NCBI GenBank assembly: GCA_040902885.1
Contig: JBBDWK010000096.1
Location: 13,059-77,058, forward strand
Reading direction: 5' to 3'
DNA: 64,000 nt
Source: JBBDWK01 sp040902885
GTDB lineage: Bacteria > Acidobacteriota > Terriglobia > Bryobacterales > Bryobacteraceae
The first letter of the stretch is position 1. Every line of letters begins with the position of its first letter. Below the pieces are notes generated by a model. It saw nothing but the letters and a program-made list of their open reading frames with translations, was not told the DNA's origin and ran no database searches. A program made the position numbers and the translations under genes. Below, piece after piece: positions 40,698-50,669 of the stretch.

Positions 40698-42161
40698 CTA
40701 TATTCCTCGCAAGAAAGGACTGAATGTGTCGAGTACGGGTTGCGGATTCAGTCCCAGCCACAGCAGGCTTGCCATCATGGCGCCCGCGATGAGCGCCTCA
40801 CGGCGATTCAGATCCGGCAGCGCCCAGCGGTGACGATTTGGACCGTGGAAAGCCCCTTGCGCGATTTTCAACGCATAAAGCGTGGCGGCGACGATGCCTA
40901 TGGCGGCGGCTGTTGTCAGTCCGCGACTCGCCGGATACGTTCCGAATAGAACCAGGAACTCTCCCACGAAATCTCCCATGCCGGGCAGGCCTAACGAAGC
41001 GAGCGCGAAGAAAAGCCCAACCCCGCTCAAGACCGGGATGGTGGACCAGAGGCCGCCCATCCGGTCCAGTTCGCGTGTATGCATGCGATCTTGAAGCGCA
41101 CCGGCGACAAAAAACAACGCGCCTGTGCTGATGCCGTGGCAAATCATTGTCATAACCGCGCCTTGCAGCGCGAGCCGGTTCCAGACGAAGATGCCCAACA
41201 CGACGAAGCCTAGATGGCTGACGCTGGTGTAGGCGACGAGCCGCTTCAGATCGGTCTGCCCGAACGCCAGGATGGCTCCATACAGAATTCCGATTACACC
41301 GAGCGTCATAGCGACCGGCGCGAACTCTCGCGCCGCATCGGGGAATAGGGGCACCACAAAGCGGAGCATGCCGTATCCGCCTGTTTTGAGCAGGAGTCCG
41401 GCAAGTATGATGCTGCCCGCGGTGGGCGCTTCGGTGTGGGCATCGGGCAGCCAGGTGTGCAGCGGGAAAACGGGCAGCTTCACGGCGAAGGCGATGAAGA
41501 AGCCCAGCATGATCCACATCTGCGAGCCCGGGCCAAGCGGAGCGCCGAGTAACTGCATGTAGTCGAAGGTATAAACGCCGGTGGCTTGCCCATGCCGGAA
41601 GTACAACGCCAGGATCGCGATCAGCATCAGCAGTCCGCTGAGCTGGGTATAGAGGAAGAACTTGATGGCGGCGTAAAGGCGCCGCTCGTGTCCCCAGATC
41701 GCGATGAGGAAATACATGGGTACCAGCATCAGCTCCCATGCGAAGTAAAAGGCAAACAGGTCGACGGCGACGAATACGCTCACGACACCCGCCAGCACCC
41801 ACAACACATTGAAATGGAAAAATCCGACGCGATGCCGAATCTCGGACCAGGAGGCTAATACGGCCATGATCCCGAGAAAGAAGGTGAGTACAACCAGCAG
41901 CAGACTGAGCCCATCCATCGCCAGATGCAAGCGAATCCCGGCCTGGGGTATCCATGAGAAATCCACTTGCTCGATCCAGGCCATCGTGCCGGTTAAATCG
42001 GCGCGGCCGTAGTTTCGAATCCAGATTTGGACCGCGAGAACGAAATCGATAGAGACTGCGGTCAAGGCGATCCATTTCGGCCATAAAGAGCTCCATCGCC
42101 CGGCCATCCCGGCCAACAGGCCTGCTAACAATAAAATGGCGATGAGCCAGATCAAAATCAT
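40698..42161 (-). CDS. nuoM: NADH-quinone oxidoreductase subunit M
   Basis: A 487 aa complex I membrane subunit. The motif KLPVFPLHTWLPDAHTEAP and the preceding helices are typical of NuoM. ATG 42161 overlaps the nuoL stop (ATGA) and begins with a hydrophobic helix (MILIWLIAILLLAG), so it is preferred to the open frame extending to 42221. It pumps protons as one of the antiporter-like subunits. Confidence 0.95.
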   Translation of the reverse strand: MILIWLIAILLLAGLLAGMAGRWSSLWPKWIALTAVSIDFVLAVQIWIRNYGRADLTGTMAWIEQVDFSWIPQAGIRLHLAMDGLSLLLVVLTFFLGIMAVLASWSEIRHRVGFFHFNVLWVLAGVVSVFVAVDLFAFYFAWELMLVPMYFLIAIWGHERRLYAAIKFFLYTQLSGLLMLIAILALYFRHGQATGVYTFDYMQLLGAPLGPGSQMWIMLGFFIAFAVKLPVFPLHTWLPDAHTEAPTAGSIILAGLLLKTGGYGMLRFVVPLFPDAAREFAPVAMTLGVIGILYGAILAFGQTDLKRLVAYTSVSHLGFVVLGIFVWNRLALQGAVMTMICHGISTGALFFVAGALQDRMHTRELDRMGGLWSTIPVLSGVGLFFALASLGLPGMGDFVGEFLVLFGTYPASRGLTTAAAIGIVAATLYALKIAQGAFHGPNRHRWALPDLNRREALIAGAMMASLLWLGLNPQPVLDTFSPFLRGI

Positions 42162-43993
42162 AAGAACAATGCGATCGCGACGAACACCAATGATCCCGCG
42201 GCGATGCCCGCGGCATACCACCGCAATTGTCCAGTTTGGGTATCGCTGAGCGCACGGTTCGCCGCCGCACTCAAGTCGGCCAGACCCGAAGATATGGAAT
42301 CAATGAAATCCCGCTTACCGGCGTCTGCCAGCCAGACAACGGGGCGCACGAATACTCTGTCATATAGCCAATCGAACCCCCAGCCGGCATGCCAGAGCCG
42401 GCCGAGAGCGTTTGCCGCCGGATTGCGAGCGATGGCCTGTGCCACATCAGGCCGGCGAATGAAAAACAGATATGCGAAGCAGAGACCAACGGCAAATGCG
42501 ATTGCAGCCGCCATGCCTGACGCGACTTCGGCGGTATGGGATTCACTCGCAACAGGCAGCGCCGTGCGCAAGAAGTCCGGCACATTCGCAAATCCGCCGA
42601 CGATGGACAGAAGGGCCAGCACGAGAATTGGAATTCGAATCGCCGCGCCGAATGTCCTTGTCACGGGGGTACGCATATCGCCAAAGAAGACGAGCGCGAT
42701 CAAACGATAGGTATAGAACGAGGTAAGAAGAACGCCAAGGATTCCCACCGTCCATAGCCTGGCAGACGCATTCAGCGTTTGCGCGAGAATGAGGTCTTTG
42801 CTATAAAATCCGGCCGTGATTAGCGGCAGCCCAGCCAGCGCCGAGCCGCCGATGAGAAACGGCCAGTAGGCGATGGGTAGCGCCCTCCGCAAGCCGCCCA
42901 TGCGGTGGATGTTGTGCTCGTGATGCAGCGCTTCGATCACAACGCCTGCCGCCAGGAACAGGAGGGCCTTGAAGAACGCGTGGGTCATGAAATGGAAAAT
43001 CGCCGCCGACCACGCGCCGACGCCGAGCGCGAGAAACATGTAGCCGATCTGGCTCATTGTCGAGTAGGCCAGGACACGTTTGATGTCTGACTGGGTCATG
43101 GCACTGAATCCAGCCATGAGCATCGTCGCTGTGCCGAGGATGGCCACCGCCGATTGGATTGGCGGCGCGAGCAGGAACAGCATGTGTGTGCGGGCGATGA
43201 GATACACGCCGGCCGTCACCATGGTTGCGGCGTGGATCAGAGCACTTGTCGGCGTCGGACCCGCCATGGCATCGGGAAGCCAGGTCTGGAGTGGAAGCTG
43301 AGCGGATTTCCCCACCGCGCCGCCGAGCAGCAGCGCCGAAGCCGCAATTGCAATACCGGAGCCAACGGACCACTGACCGCCTGCCCGCCGCATGGCCTCT
43401 TGAATATCAAGCGTCCCCAAACTGCTGAATATAAGAAAGAGTCCGAGCGCCATTGCTGTATCGCCCACGCGGGTGACGATGAACGCTTTTCGCGCGGCGG
43501 CGCCATTATTCGGATCTTGATACCAGAAACCGATGAGCAGGAAGCTGCACAGGCCGACGCCTTCCCAGCCCAGGTACAGCAGCAGCAGATTGTTCGCGAG
43601 GACCAACGTCACCATCGACGCCACGAACAAGTTCATATAGGCAAAGAACCGGCTGTATCCCTCGAGCCCCCGCATGAATTCAACGGAGTAGATATGGATG
43701 AGGAGGCTCACAAACGTGATCACGACGGTCATCAGCACGGAAAGGGCGTCCAGATAGAAAGCGATTTCCGGGCGGAATCCGTCCACGTGGATCCAGGTCC
43801 ACAGTACCTGAGTCACCGGGGTTTGCATTTGCAGGAACTGCGAGGCTACGGCGATCGCAATGGCAGTGGAGCCGGCGATTGAGCCGACGCCCAGAGCCGC
43901 AACGGCTCTTGCCGGCAGCCGCGAACCGAGCGTCGCCAGAATCGCGAAGCTGGCCAGCGGGATCGCGGGAATGAGCCAGATCAGCCCGAACAT
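42158..43993 (-). CDS. nuoL: NADH-quinone oxidoreductase subunit L
   Basis: A 611 aa distal membrane subunit of complex I. Signatures include GWEGVGLCSFLLIGFWY and GKSAQLPLQTWLPDAMAGPT, with the proton-channel Lys and Glu. The C-terminal lateral helix region is present, so length is normal for NuoL. It overlaps nuoM by 4 nt and follows nuoK after a 1 nt gap. Confidence 0.95.
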   Translation of the reverse strand: MFGLIWLIPAIPLASFAILATLGSRLPARAVAALGVGSIAGSTAIAIAVASQFLQMQTPVTQVLWTWIHVDGFRPEIAFYLDALSVLMTVVITFVSLLIHIYSVEFMRGLEGYSRFFAYMNLFVASMVTLVLANNLLLLYLGWEGVGLCSFLLIGFWYQDPNNGAAARKAFIVTRVGDTAMALGLFLIFSSLGTLDIQEAMRRAGGQWSVGSGIAIAASALLLGGAVGKSAQLPLQTWLPDAMAGPTPTSALIHAATMVTAGVYLIARTHMLFLLAPPIQSAVAILGTATMLMAGFSAMTQSDIKRVLAYSTMSQIGYMFLALGVGAWSAAIFHFMTHAFFKALLFLAAGVVIEALHHEHNIHRMGGLRRALPIAYWPFLIGGSALAGLPLITAGFYSKDLILAQTLNASARLWTVGILGVLLTSFYTYRLIALVFFGDMRTPVTRTFGAAIRIPILVLALLSIVGGFANVPDFLRTALPVASESHTAEVASGMAAAIAFAVGLCFAYLFFIRRPDVAQAIARNPAANALGRLWHAGWGFDWLYDRVFVRPVVWLADAGKRDFIDSISSGLADLSAAANRALSDTQTGQLRWYAAGIAAGSLVFVAIALFL

Positions 43994-43994
43994 T

Positions 43995-44303
43995 TCAGCC
44001 TTTCATCTCACTGGCGGCGTCGGCATCGAGCGATTTGTGCCGGTGATACAACTGAAGAATCAGAGCCAGTCCGACGGATACTTCGGCCGCCGCCATGGTG
44101 AGGATGAAGAGGAACATCACCTGTCCGTCCGCCTGCCCCCACTGCGAACCGGCGACGACGAACGCCAGTCCCGCGGCGTTCAGCATCACCTCAACGGACA
44201 TCAGCATGAAGATCACGTTCCTGCGTGCCAGCAGGCCGGCCAACCCCATCGCGAACAAGATCCCTGCCAACAGCAGTCCGTCGCGCATCGGCATGAATGT
44301 CAT
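43995..44303 (-). CDS. nuoK: NADH-quinone oxidoreductase subunit K
   Basis: A 102 aa three-helix membrane subunit of complex I. LARRNVIFMLMSVEVMLNAAG includes the conserved Glu in TM2, and a second Glu lies in MAAAEVSVGLALI. A Shine-Dalgarno-like GGAG precedes ATG 44303 by 7 nt; starts at internal Met4 or Met6 are possible. Its first 113 nt lie inside the nuoJ frame, an unusually long overlap. Confidence 0.93.
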   Translation of the reverse strand: MTFMPMRDGLLLAGILFAMGLAGLLARRNVIFMLMSVEVMLNAAGLAFVVAGSQWGQADGQVMFLFILTMAAAEVSVGLALILQLYHRHKSLDADAASEMKG

Positions 44304-44811
44304 CTCTGGTCTCCACTTGTGAACCGGGCCCCGAGCTCAGGTGATAGGCCCCGACAAGTCCCGCCATAAGCAGTATCGATGCCAATTCCACACCGATCAG
44401 GTAGGGCCCGAACAGTGCGACACCGACCTGTTTGGGGCCGACGACGTGCATCGGACCCTCCGGCGGAACGCCGCGATGAAACAGATAGCCCATTTCCACG
44501 ATGAGGATTGCCGACAGAATCGCCGGCCCAATCCAGATTCCGGGCGTGAGGAGCTGCCGTTCCATCTCGATTGCCGGCGGCCCCAGATTCATCATCATCA
44601 CGACAAATACGAACAGCACCATGATCGCGCCCGCATAGACGATCACCTCCAGCGTGGCCACGAATGGAGCGCCTACGCAGAAGAAAACGAGCGCGACCGA
44701 CAAGAGTGAAACGATCAGATACAGCAGTGCGTGAACGGCGTTTAGCCGGGTGATCGCGAGGAAGGTGGCGACTATCGCCACCGCGCCCGCAATATAGAAC
44801 GGCAACTGCAT
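44191..44811 (-). CDS. nuoJ: NADH-quinone oxidoreductase subunit J with extended C-terminus
   Basis: A 206 aa membrane subunit of complex I. EVIVYAGAIMVLFVFVVMMM is the NuoJ TM3 signature, including the pi-bulge helix. The family-typical end falls near GLVGAYHLSS (about residue 160). The frame then runs on about 37 residues of charged sequence (VETRDDIHADARRTAVGRDL), which is simply the nuoK start read in another frame. The ancestral stop was probably lost, giving a 113 nt overlap. The core is normal, so function is likely kept. Confidence 0.9.
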   Translation of the reverse strand: MQLPFYIAGAVAIVATFLAITRLNAVHALLYLIVSLLSVALVFFCVGAPFVATLEVIVYAGAIMVLFVFVVMMMNLGPPAIEMERQLLTPGIWIGPAILSAILIVEMGYLFHRGVPPEGPMHVVGPKQVGVALFGPYLIGVELASILLMAGLVGAYHLSSGPGSQVETRDDIHADARRTAVGRDLVRDGVGRPAGTQERDLHADVR

Positions 44812-44818
44812 GCTTCAC

Positions 44819-45334
44819 TCACGGCAGGAGACTGCGCAGATCTACCGGCGGATCCTCGTTCTCCGCCTCTCCTTTATCTTTTCCGCCGATCCGGACACCC
44901 GCGATGCGCCAGAAGTTGTAATCCGGGTACTTGCCCGGACCGTCGATCAGGAGGTCCTCTTTTTCATAGACCATGTTTTTTCGCGTGTACTCGCTCATCT
45001 CCATGTCCGGCGTCAATTGAATGGCGTAGGTCGGGCAAGCTTCCTCGCAATAGCCGCAGTAAATGCAGCGTGAGAAATTGATTCGGAAGAAGTCGGGATA
45101 ACGCCGGCCGGTTTCATCCTGCGTAGCCTGCAAGGCGATGCAGTCCACGGGACAGGCGACCGCGCAAAGGTAGCAGGCAACGCAGCGCTCTCCGCCATCG
45201 GGATCGCGGGACAGGATGATGCGGCCGCGATATCGAGGCGCGAGATACGGTTTCTGCTCCGGATACTGAATGGTGACGCGCTTGTGGAACGCGTGTAAGA
45301 ACACATTCCAGATGGTTCGCAGGATGCTCCACAT
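44819..45334 (-). CDS. nuoI: NADH-quinone oxidoreductase subunit I (2x[4Fe-4S])
   Basis: A 171 aa ferredoxin-like peripheral subunit of complex I. Two cluster motifs, CVACYLCAVACPVDC and CIYCGYCEEACPT, bind N6a and N6b, which carry electrons toward quinone. It lies 4 nt after nuoH and 7 nt before nuoJ. Confidence 0.95.
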   Translation of the reverse strand: MWSILRTIWNVFLHAFHKRVTIQYPEQKPYLAPRYRGRIILSRDPDGGERCVACYLCAVACPVDCIALQATQDETGRRYPDFFRINFSRCIYCGYCEEACPTYAIQLTPDMEMSEYTRKNMVYEKEDLLIDGPGKYPDYNFWRIAGVRIGGKDKGEAENEDPPVDLRSLLP

Positions 45335-45338
45335 ACAG

Positions 45339-46289
45339 TTATCCCAACGAGAGCGCGACTGCGCCCGTAATCAACAGATTCGCCAGTGACACCGGCAGCA
45401 TCACTTTCCATCCCCAAGACATGAGCTGATCGAATCGCGGCCTCGGCAGCGAGGCGCGGAGCAGGATGAAGAAGCAGATGAAGAAGAATGTCTTGATGAG
45501 GAACCAGACGACTGGCGGCAGAACCGGGCCGAGCCATCCGCCCAGGAACAGCACCGATATCATCGCCGAGATCAGGACCACGCCCATGTACTCGCCGACG
45601 AAGAACATACCGAACTTCATGCCGGAGTACTCCGCGTGGAAGCCTGCAACCAGCTCGCTTTCCGCTTCCGGAAGATCGAACGGCAGGCGGCGTGTCTCGG
45701 CGACCCCGGCGATCAGGAAGAGAACGAAGCCAACGAACTGGGGCACGACGAACCACAATCCGCGCTGCGCTTCGACGATCTCGAGCAGTCTGAAAGAGCC
45801 CGCGAGCACTACGACGCCCATGAGCGAAAGCCCCATAAAAACTTCGTAACTCAGCATCTGGGCGGCAGCCCGCATCGCGCCCAGCAGCGAGAATTTGTTA
45901 TTCGACGCCCAACCCGCGAGGACGATGCTGTACACCCCCAGTGATGACATCGCGAGGAAGAAGAGCAGCCCGATATTGAGGTCCGCTATATAGATGTCCG
46001 GAGCGACTGGCACCACGGCGAATGACAGCAGCACGGTGACCATAATGATGGCGGGCGCGATCACGAATACAGGCTTATCGGCGAAGGGCGGGACCCAATC
46101 TTCCTTCATCAGGATCTTGATCGTGTCGGCGAGCACCTGGAGCAATCCGAACGGCCCCACGCGATTCGGTCCGTAGCGATCCTGCCAGAGAGCAAGCAGC
46201 CTGCGCTCGACCCAGATCAGGCCCGCTGCCAGCGTCAGGACGCCCAGCAGAATTCCCAATACGCTCGCAATGGGATATGGGCTGGTCAT
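45339..46289 (-). CDS. nuoH: NADH-quinone oxidoreductase subunit H
   Basis: A 316 aa complex I membrane subunit that forms part of the quinone chamber. Signatures include ERRLLALWQDRYGPNRVGP and FDLPEAESELVAGFHAEYSG, containing the conserved acidic residues linking quinone reduction to proton movement. ATG 46289 overlaps the nuoG stop (ATGA) and starts MTSPYPIASVLGILLG. The longer open frame (to 46568) is read-through inside nuoG and is rejected. Confidence 0.95.
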   Translation of the reverse strand: MTSPYPIASVLGILLGVLTLAAGLIWVERRLLALWQDRYGPNRVGPFGLLQVLADTIKILMKEDWVPPFADKPVFVIAPAIIMVTVLLSFAVVPVAPDIYIADLNIGLLFFLAMSSLGVYSIVLAGWASNNKFSLLGAMRAAAQMLSYEVFMGLSLMGVVVLAGSFRLLEIVEAQRGLWFVVPQFVGFVLFLIAGVAETRRLPFDLPEAESELVAGFHAEYSGMKFGMFFVGEYMGVVLISAMISVLFLGGWLGPVLPPVVWFLIKTFFFICFFILLRASLPRPRFDQLMSWGWKVMLPVSLANLLITGAVALSLG

Positions 46290-48919
46290 GAGATTCGACG
46301 GATCTTTCCCCAGGCAGGCAAACCGATTCCTTCGAGTGGCGGCAATCCGGTGACGCCCCTTGGGAGATCCGGCCGGATCTGGATCGGCAGTTCGTGGGTG
46401 ACGCCTTGCGCGGTGATTGCGGCGCGATCCGCGGCCGAGACTCGCAGCAGAGTGGCATCTTCGGGGTTGATCGCGACGTAGGGCTTTACAGCCAGCTCGG
46501 CGATTGCCGGTGAATGCACGCTCAGCTCCTCCGATCCGAAGAGATGAAACAGTGGGACGAAAAGCCATTCGCCAACGCGCGGCTCGAACGCGGCGGGGAT
46601 GTTCTCGAACCAGGCGCCAGGGACATCGCGAGAGGGCTCGATCAGCCGTACGCCGGGGTCGCCGCCCCGCAGTCCGTCACCGACTTCGGACTGAAATTTG
46701 CCGACCGACTGTGGCGAGTTCCAGCCTGGCGACCAGAAGAACGGGATCAGCGAAGAAGGCGGCTGCACGGGAGCTCCCTCCATGGAAAAGGCGAGGGGCG
46801 CGTCCGGATCGGCGGGGGGTTCGGGTTCGTGCACATCAATGTTCGCGAACATCGAAGTGCGTCCACTGAACCGGCGCGGCTCGCGCGGCACTTTCTGCCC
46901 CGCGATGCGGAATGCAGCCGATGGAGCAGCTTCACGGACGTCCGCCAGCGCTGGAACAGCGGCGCACATCGCCGAGATGATGCTGTCCAGGTTCGGCCAC
47001 AGTCCGGACTCCCGGCGCCCACTGGCGACGAGAATATCCCGCAGCCATCGCCAACTTTCCTGGATATCATCGCCGGGAACGAATACCTGAAAGAAACGCT
47101 GTGCGCGGCCTTCGTTACTGATAAGCGTGCCATCGCCTTCGGCGAACGTGGCTGCCGGAAGCGTCAGGTCGGCATCCGCGGTAGTGCGGTTGTTCAGGTG
47201 ATCGAGTGCGATCAGAGTTGTCGCCGGCCGGAATGCGGGCAGCCGCCGGTAAATATCGTTTTCGAGCGCGATTACCGAAGCTCCGTTATGGATTTCCGGA
47301 AGCGCTTCTTCCAGAGGCCGCCCGCCGAGCAGAGCCAGCCCCAGGCTGTTGCACTCGGGCACTACGTAGCTCAGTCCGGCTACGCGTCCGTTTCGGCAAA
47401 GAGATCGCGCGATGTTCGCCGCCGCGTTGATAAGCGGTTCACTGCCGCAGCTCGGCCCGCAGATGACCAGTGGACGCTGCGCCGCTTGCAACGCGGACAC
47501 AATCCGATCCACCGAGCCGGGTACAGGTCCTGAGACGGCGGGCGAACCACTGTCCAGTGCGTGCGCCACCGCGAATCCGAGCCGCGCCAGGTCATCGGGC
47601 GCGGCTCGATATGTGAGAGTTGCGATGTCATCAAGCGCAGTTGCGCTTGTGCTGGCAATGAATAAGGGGCCGAGCTCGCCGTGCACGGCTTCCCGCACCG
47701 ACTGGTCCAGCCATAAAGGAATTCTCAGCTTTTCCGCGATCTGCAGCGGCTGCTGCCGCACGGACTGGCGTACGCTCAGAGCCATTCGCGGCGCGACATT
47801 CGTCAGATCCTCGCCCAGGACCAGCACAGCGTCGGAAAGTTCCACATCGTATAACGAGGGCAACTGCGCCGGGCTGCTTCTCAGGATTTCCAGGATCTTC
47901 GATATCAAGCCGTCACCTCCGAAAAAACGGTCCGGCCCCACTAATTCACGCAGTGCGAAGTTCGCTTCAAGCGAAGCGCGCGGCGATCCGATCCCGATCA
48001 CTTTTCCGCCGAAAAACAAGGATGCGGCGTACTCCACCGCGACGGCTTTCGATACGGGCTCCCTTCTGAGTAATGGCCGCCGGATGCGCGCGGGGCTGTT
48101 CACGAACCCGTACCCGAAGCGTCCGCGATCGCATAGGAAGTAGCCGTTGACCTCCCGATTAAACCGGCTAAAGATGGCGCGCAGAATTCCATAACGCTCG
48201 CCGGGGCTGATATTGCAACCCAGACCGCAGTGCACGCATACCGAGGGGGCAAACTGCAGATCCCACTTCCGCGTGTAGTGCGCCGCGTATGTCTTGTCGG
48301 TGAACACTCCAGTCGGACACACCTCCACCAGGTTGCCGCTGAACTCGTTCTCCAGCACGCCATCGGCATGGCGTCCGAAGTACGTTGTATTTCGCAGGTG
48401 AAAGACGTTCAGGTCATGCCCGCCGGCGTAGTCCCGATAGAATCGCACGCACCGGTAACACTGGATGCACCGATTCATTTCGTGATTCACAAGCGGTCCG
48501 AGATTCTGATTCCGGTACGTTCGCTTGTGGTATGTGTAGCGGCGGTAGTCGTGACCGGTCATCACCGTCATATCCTGGAGATGGCAATGCCCGCCCTCAT
48601 CGCATACGGGACAGTCATGCGGATGATGCAGCATGAGCCCTTCGACGACCGCGGCGCGAAACTCCACAGCCTCGGGATCGCGAATGGAAATGCGCGCGCC
48701 TTCGGACGCCGGAGTCATGCACGCCATGACAATCTTCCCGTGCGTGTCGCGTTCATCCTTGAATTGCTTGACGGCGCACTGCCGGCATGCGCCCACCGAT
48801 CCCATGGCCGGGTGCCAGCAGAAGTAAGGAAGATCGAAGCCGAGCGTCAAGCAGGTGTGCAACAAATTCTCTTTTGGATTAGCGGGGTGCGGCGCGTTGT
48901 CGATGTAGATGGTCGCCAA
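46286..48919 (-). CDS. nuoG: NADH-quinone oxidoreductase subunit G
   Basis: An 877 aa large Fe-S subunit. The N-terminal [2Fe-2S] site uses Cys34, Cys45 and Cys48 (FCWHPAMG, GACRQC). An H-x3-C-x2-C-x5-C motif follows (HPHDCPVCDEGGHC), then a [4Fe-4S] site (NRCIQCYRC). The molybdopterin-oxidoreductase-type region starts with CVHCGLGC and a later Cys (YFLCDRG), the pattern of the extra N7-type cluster. The C-terminal half is a degenerate molybdopterin fold. Length is normal for forms with the extended C-terminus. Separated from nuoF by 3 nt. Confidence 0.93.
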   Translation of the reverse strand: MATIYIDNAPHPANPKENLLHTCLTLGFDLPYFCWHPAMGSVGACRQCAVKQFKDERDTHGKIVMACMTPASEGARISIRDPEAVEFRAAVVEGLMLHHPHDCPVCDEGGHCHLQDMTVMTGHDYRRYTYHKRTYRNQNLGPLVNHEMNRCIQCYRCVRFYRDYAGGHDLNVFHLRNTTYFGRHADGVLENEFSGNLVEVCPTGVFTDKTYAAHYTRKWDLQFAPSVCVHCGLGCNISPGERYGILRAIFSRFNREVNGYFLCDRGRFGYGFVNSPARIRRPLLRREPVSKAVAVEYAASLFFGGKVIGIGSPRASLEANFALRELVGPDRFFGGDGLISKILEILRSSPAQLPSLYDVELSDAVLVLGEDLTNVAPRMALSVRQSVRQQPLQIAEKLRIPLWLDQSVREAVHGELGPLFIASTSATALDDIATLTYRAAPDDLARLGFAVAHALDSGSPAVSGPVPGSVDRIVSALQAAQRPLVICGPSCGSEPLINAAANIARSLCRNGRVAGLSYVVPECNSLGLALLGGRPLEEALPEIHNGASVIALENDIYRRLPAFRPATTLIALDHLNNRTTADADLTLPAATFAEGDGTLISNEGRAQRFFQVFVPGDDIQESWRWLRDILVASGRRESGLWPNLDSIISAMCAAVPALADVREAAPSAAFRIAGQKVPREPRRFSGRTSMFANIDVHEPEPPADPDAPLAFSMEGAPVQPPSSLIPFFWSPGWNSPQSVGKFQSEVGDGLRGGDPGVRLIEPSRDVPGAWFENIPAAFEPRVGEWLFVPLFHLFGSEELSVHSPAIAELAVKPYVAINPEDATLLRVSAADRAAITAQGVTHELPIQIRPDLPRGVTGLPPLEGIGLPAWGKIRRIS

Positions 48920-48922
48920 GGC

Positions 48923-50194
48923 TTACCTCCACGGGCACCGCTTCTCCCGCACGTGCAGCTCGAAATCGTCGCGGAAGTATTTGAGGGCGCTTTGAAGCGG
49001 CTCGACAGCTCCGGGCGCGAGAGCGCAAAACGTATGGCCCGGCGCGAGGAAGCGGGTCTGGAACGAGAGCTTCTCGAGGTCGCCCTGTAAACCGTTCCCC
49101 TCTTCCAGTCCTCTCAGGAGCCGCTCCACCCACCCGAGGCCGCTCCAGCAAGGCGTGCACCAGCCGCAGGATTCCTGCGCGAAGAACTTCTCCAGATTCC
49201 ACACCATGCCTACCGGGCAGGTACGGTCGTCGAGAACCACCATGGTGCCGGTGCCGAGCCGGCTGCCCGCGGCCTGGAGGCTGTCGAAATCCATGGGGAG
49301 ATCCAGATGCTGTTCGACCAGGAAGTCGGTCGACGCCCCGCCGGGGAGTAAGCCGCGGAATTTGAGGCCATCGCGCATTCCTCCCGCGTGCTCTTCGAGC
49401 AGCTCACGAACCGTGGTGCCCATGGGCAGTTCCCAGAGGCCGGGCCGCTTCACTTTCCCGCTTGCGCCATAGAGTTTGGTGCCGCTATCTCCCGTCCTTC
49501 CCAGCCGACGAAACCACTCCGCGCCGCTGTTGACGATGTGCGGCACATTGCAGAGGGTCTCGACGTTGTTGACGATCGTGGGCTTGCCCCATAACCCGCT
49601 GACGGGAGGGAAGGGCGGCTTGGACCGCGGGTTGGCCCGTTTACCCTCCAGCGCGTTGAGCAACCCGGTCTCCTCGCCGCACATATAACGGCCGGCGCTG
49701 ATGTGGAGATGCATCTCAAGGTTGTATCCGGAGCCGAGAATATTATTTCCAAGGTAACCCTGCCCGTATGCTTCGGACACGGATTGCGCAAGCCGATCCG
49801 CCGAAACCTTGTATTCACCACGCAGAAAGATGTACGCGACATCCGCCTCAACGGCGTAGGAGGCGATGATCATACCTTCAATGAGCTGGTGAGGATCGCC
49901 TTCCATGAGAGCCCGGTCTTTGAAGGTCCCAGGTTCCATCTCATCGGCGTTGGCGACCAGATACTTGGGATGGGGCGCGCCTTCTCCCATCGGCGTAAAC
50001 GACCACTTCATTCCCGTAGGGAAGCCAGCGCCGCCTCTGCCCCGCAGTTTCGAATCCTTAACGAGCTCGGTAATTTGGCTTGGGGCCATATGGAGGGCCT
50101 TGCGAACAGCTTGATAGCCGCCCGCGCGCTCGTACGTCCTCAGGTCCACCGGCTGCCCGTCCGGACGAATATTCTTTGTGAGCGGCGTTTCCAT
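48923..50194 (-). CDS. nuoF: NADH-quinone oxidoreductase subunit F
   Basis: A 423 aa subunit carrying NADH, FMN and one [4Fe-4S]. The NADH-binding motif GRGGAGFPTGMKW (about 52-64) is followed by the FMN-region segments. The cluster ligands are in ESCGWCTPCWSG plus a distal Cys (HTFCALA). It accepts electrons from NADH. The ATG lies at the very end of nuoE (50195), so the two are almost abutting. Confidence 0.95.
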   Translation of the reverse strand: METPLTKNIRPDGQPVDLRTYERAGGYQAVRKALHMAPSQITELVKDSKLRGRGGAGFPTGMKWSFTPMGEGAPHPKYLVANADEMEPGTFKDRALMEGDPHQLIEGMIIASYAVEADVAYIFLRGEYKVSADRLAQSVSEAYGQGYLGNNILGSGYNLEMHLHISAGRYMCGEETGLLNALEGKRANPRSKPPFPPVSGLWGKPTIVNNVETLCNVPHIVNSGAEWFRRLGRTGDSGTKLYGASGKVKRPGLWELPMGTTVRELLEEHAGGMRDGLKFRGLLPGGASTDFLVEQHLDLPMDFDSLQAAGSRLGTGTMVVLDDRTCPVGMVWNLEKFFAQESCGWCTPCWSGLGWVERLLRGLEEGNGLQGDLEKLSFQTRFLAPGHTFCALAPGAVEPLQSALKYFRDDFELHVREKRCPWR

Positions 50195-50659
50195 TTACGG
50201 ATACGTTTCCAGGATGCGATCGACTTTCGGCGGGTCGATTTCCAGGTGCAGCTCGTTATCCACCGTCATCGCGGGCGCGCGATCGCACGCGCCCAGGCAG
50301 ACGATCGGCAGCAAGGTAAACCGCTGGTCGGCCGTTGTCTGGCCGAACTCGATTCCCAGCCGCTTGCACAGATGCTCGCGCTGCCGCTCGTAGCCCATAA
50401 TCCAGCAACTGACGCTGTCGCAGAGCATGATTACGTGCCTGCCGACCGGTTTTCGGAAAATCAGGTTGTAAAAAGATGCGATGCCGTCCAGCTCCGATTC
50501 CGTCATGCCAACCAGCTCGGCGATATCCCGCAAACTTTCATCGGACACCCACCCTCGGTGACGCTGCACGATCCGCATCGCATCGATACACACGGCCTGC
50601 CTGGTCGGATAACGCTCGAACTCCGATTCGATTTCCTTCCGCTCTTCGGGTGTCAGCAT
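50195..50659 (-). CDS. nuoE: NADH-quinone oxidoreductase subunit E
   Basis: A 154 aa thioredoxin-fold [2Fe-2S] subunit. LCDSVSCWIMG (C-x4-C) and VCLGACDRAP (C-x3-C) supply the ligands of cluster N1a. It partners NuoF in the NADH dehydrogenase module. Ten nt separate it from nuoCD. Confidence 0.94.
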   Translation of the reverse strand: MLTPEERKEIESEFERYPTRQAVCIDAMRIVQRHRGWVSDESLRDIAELVGMTESELDGIASFYNLIFRKPVGRHVIMLCDSVSCWIMGYERQREHLCKRLGIEFGQTTADQRFTLLPIVCLGACDRAPAMTVDNELHLEIDPPKVDRILETYP

Positions 50660-50669
50660 GTTGTTCTCC

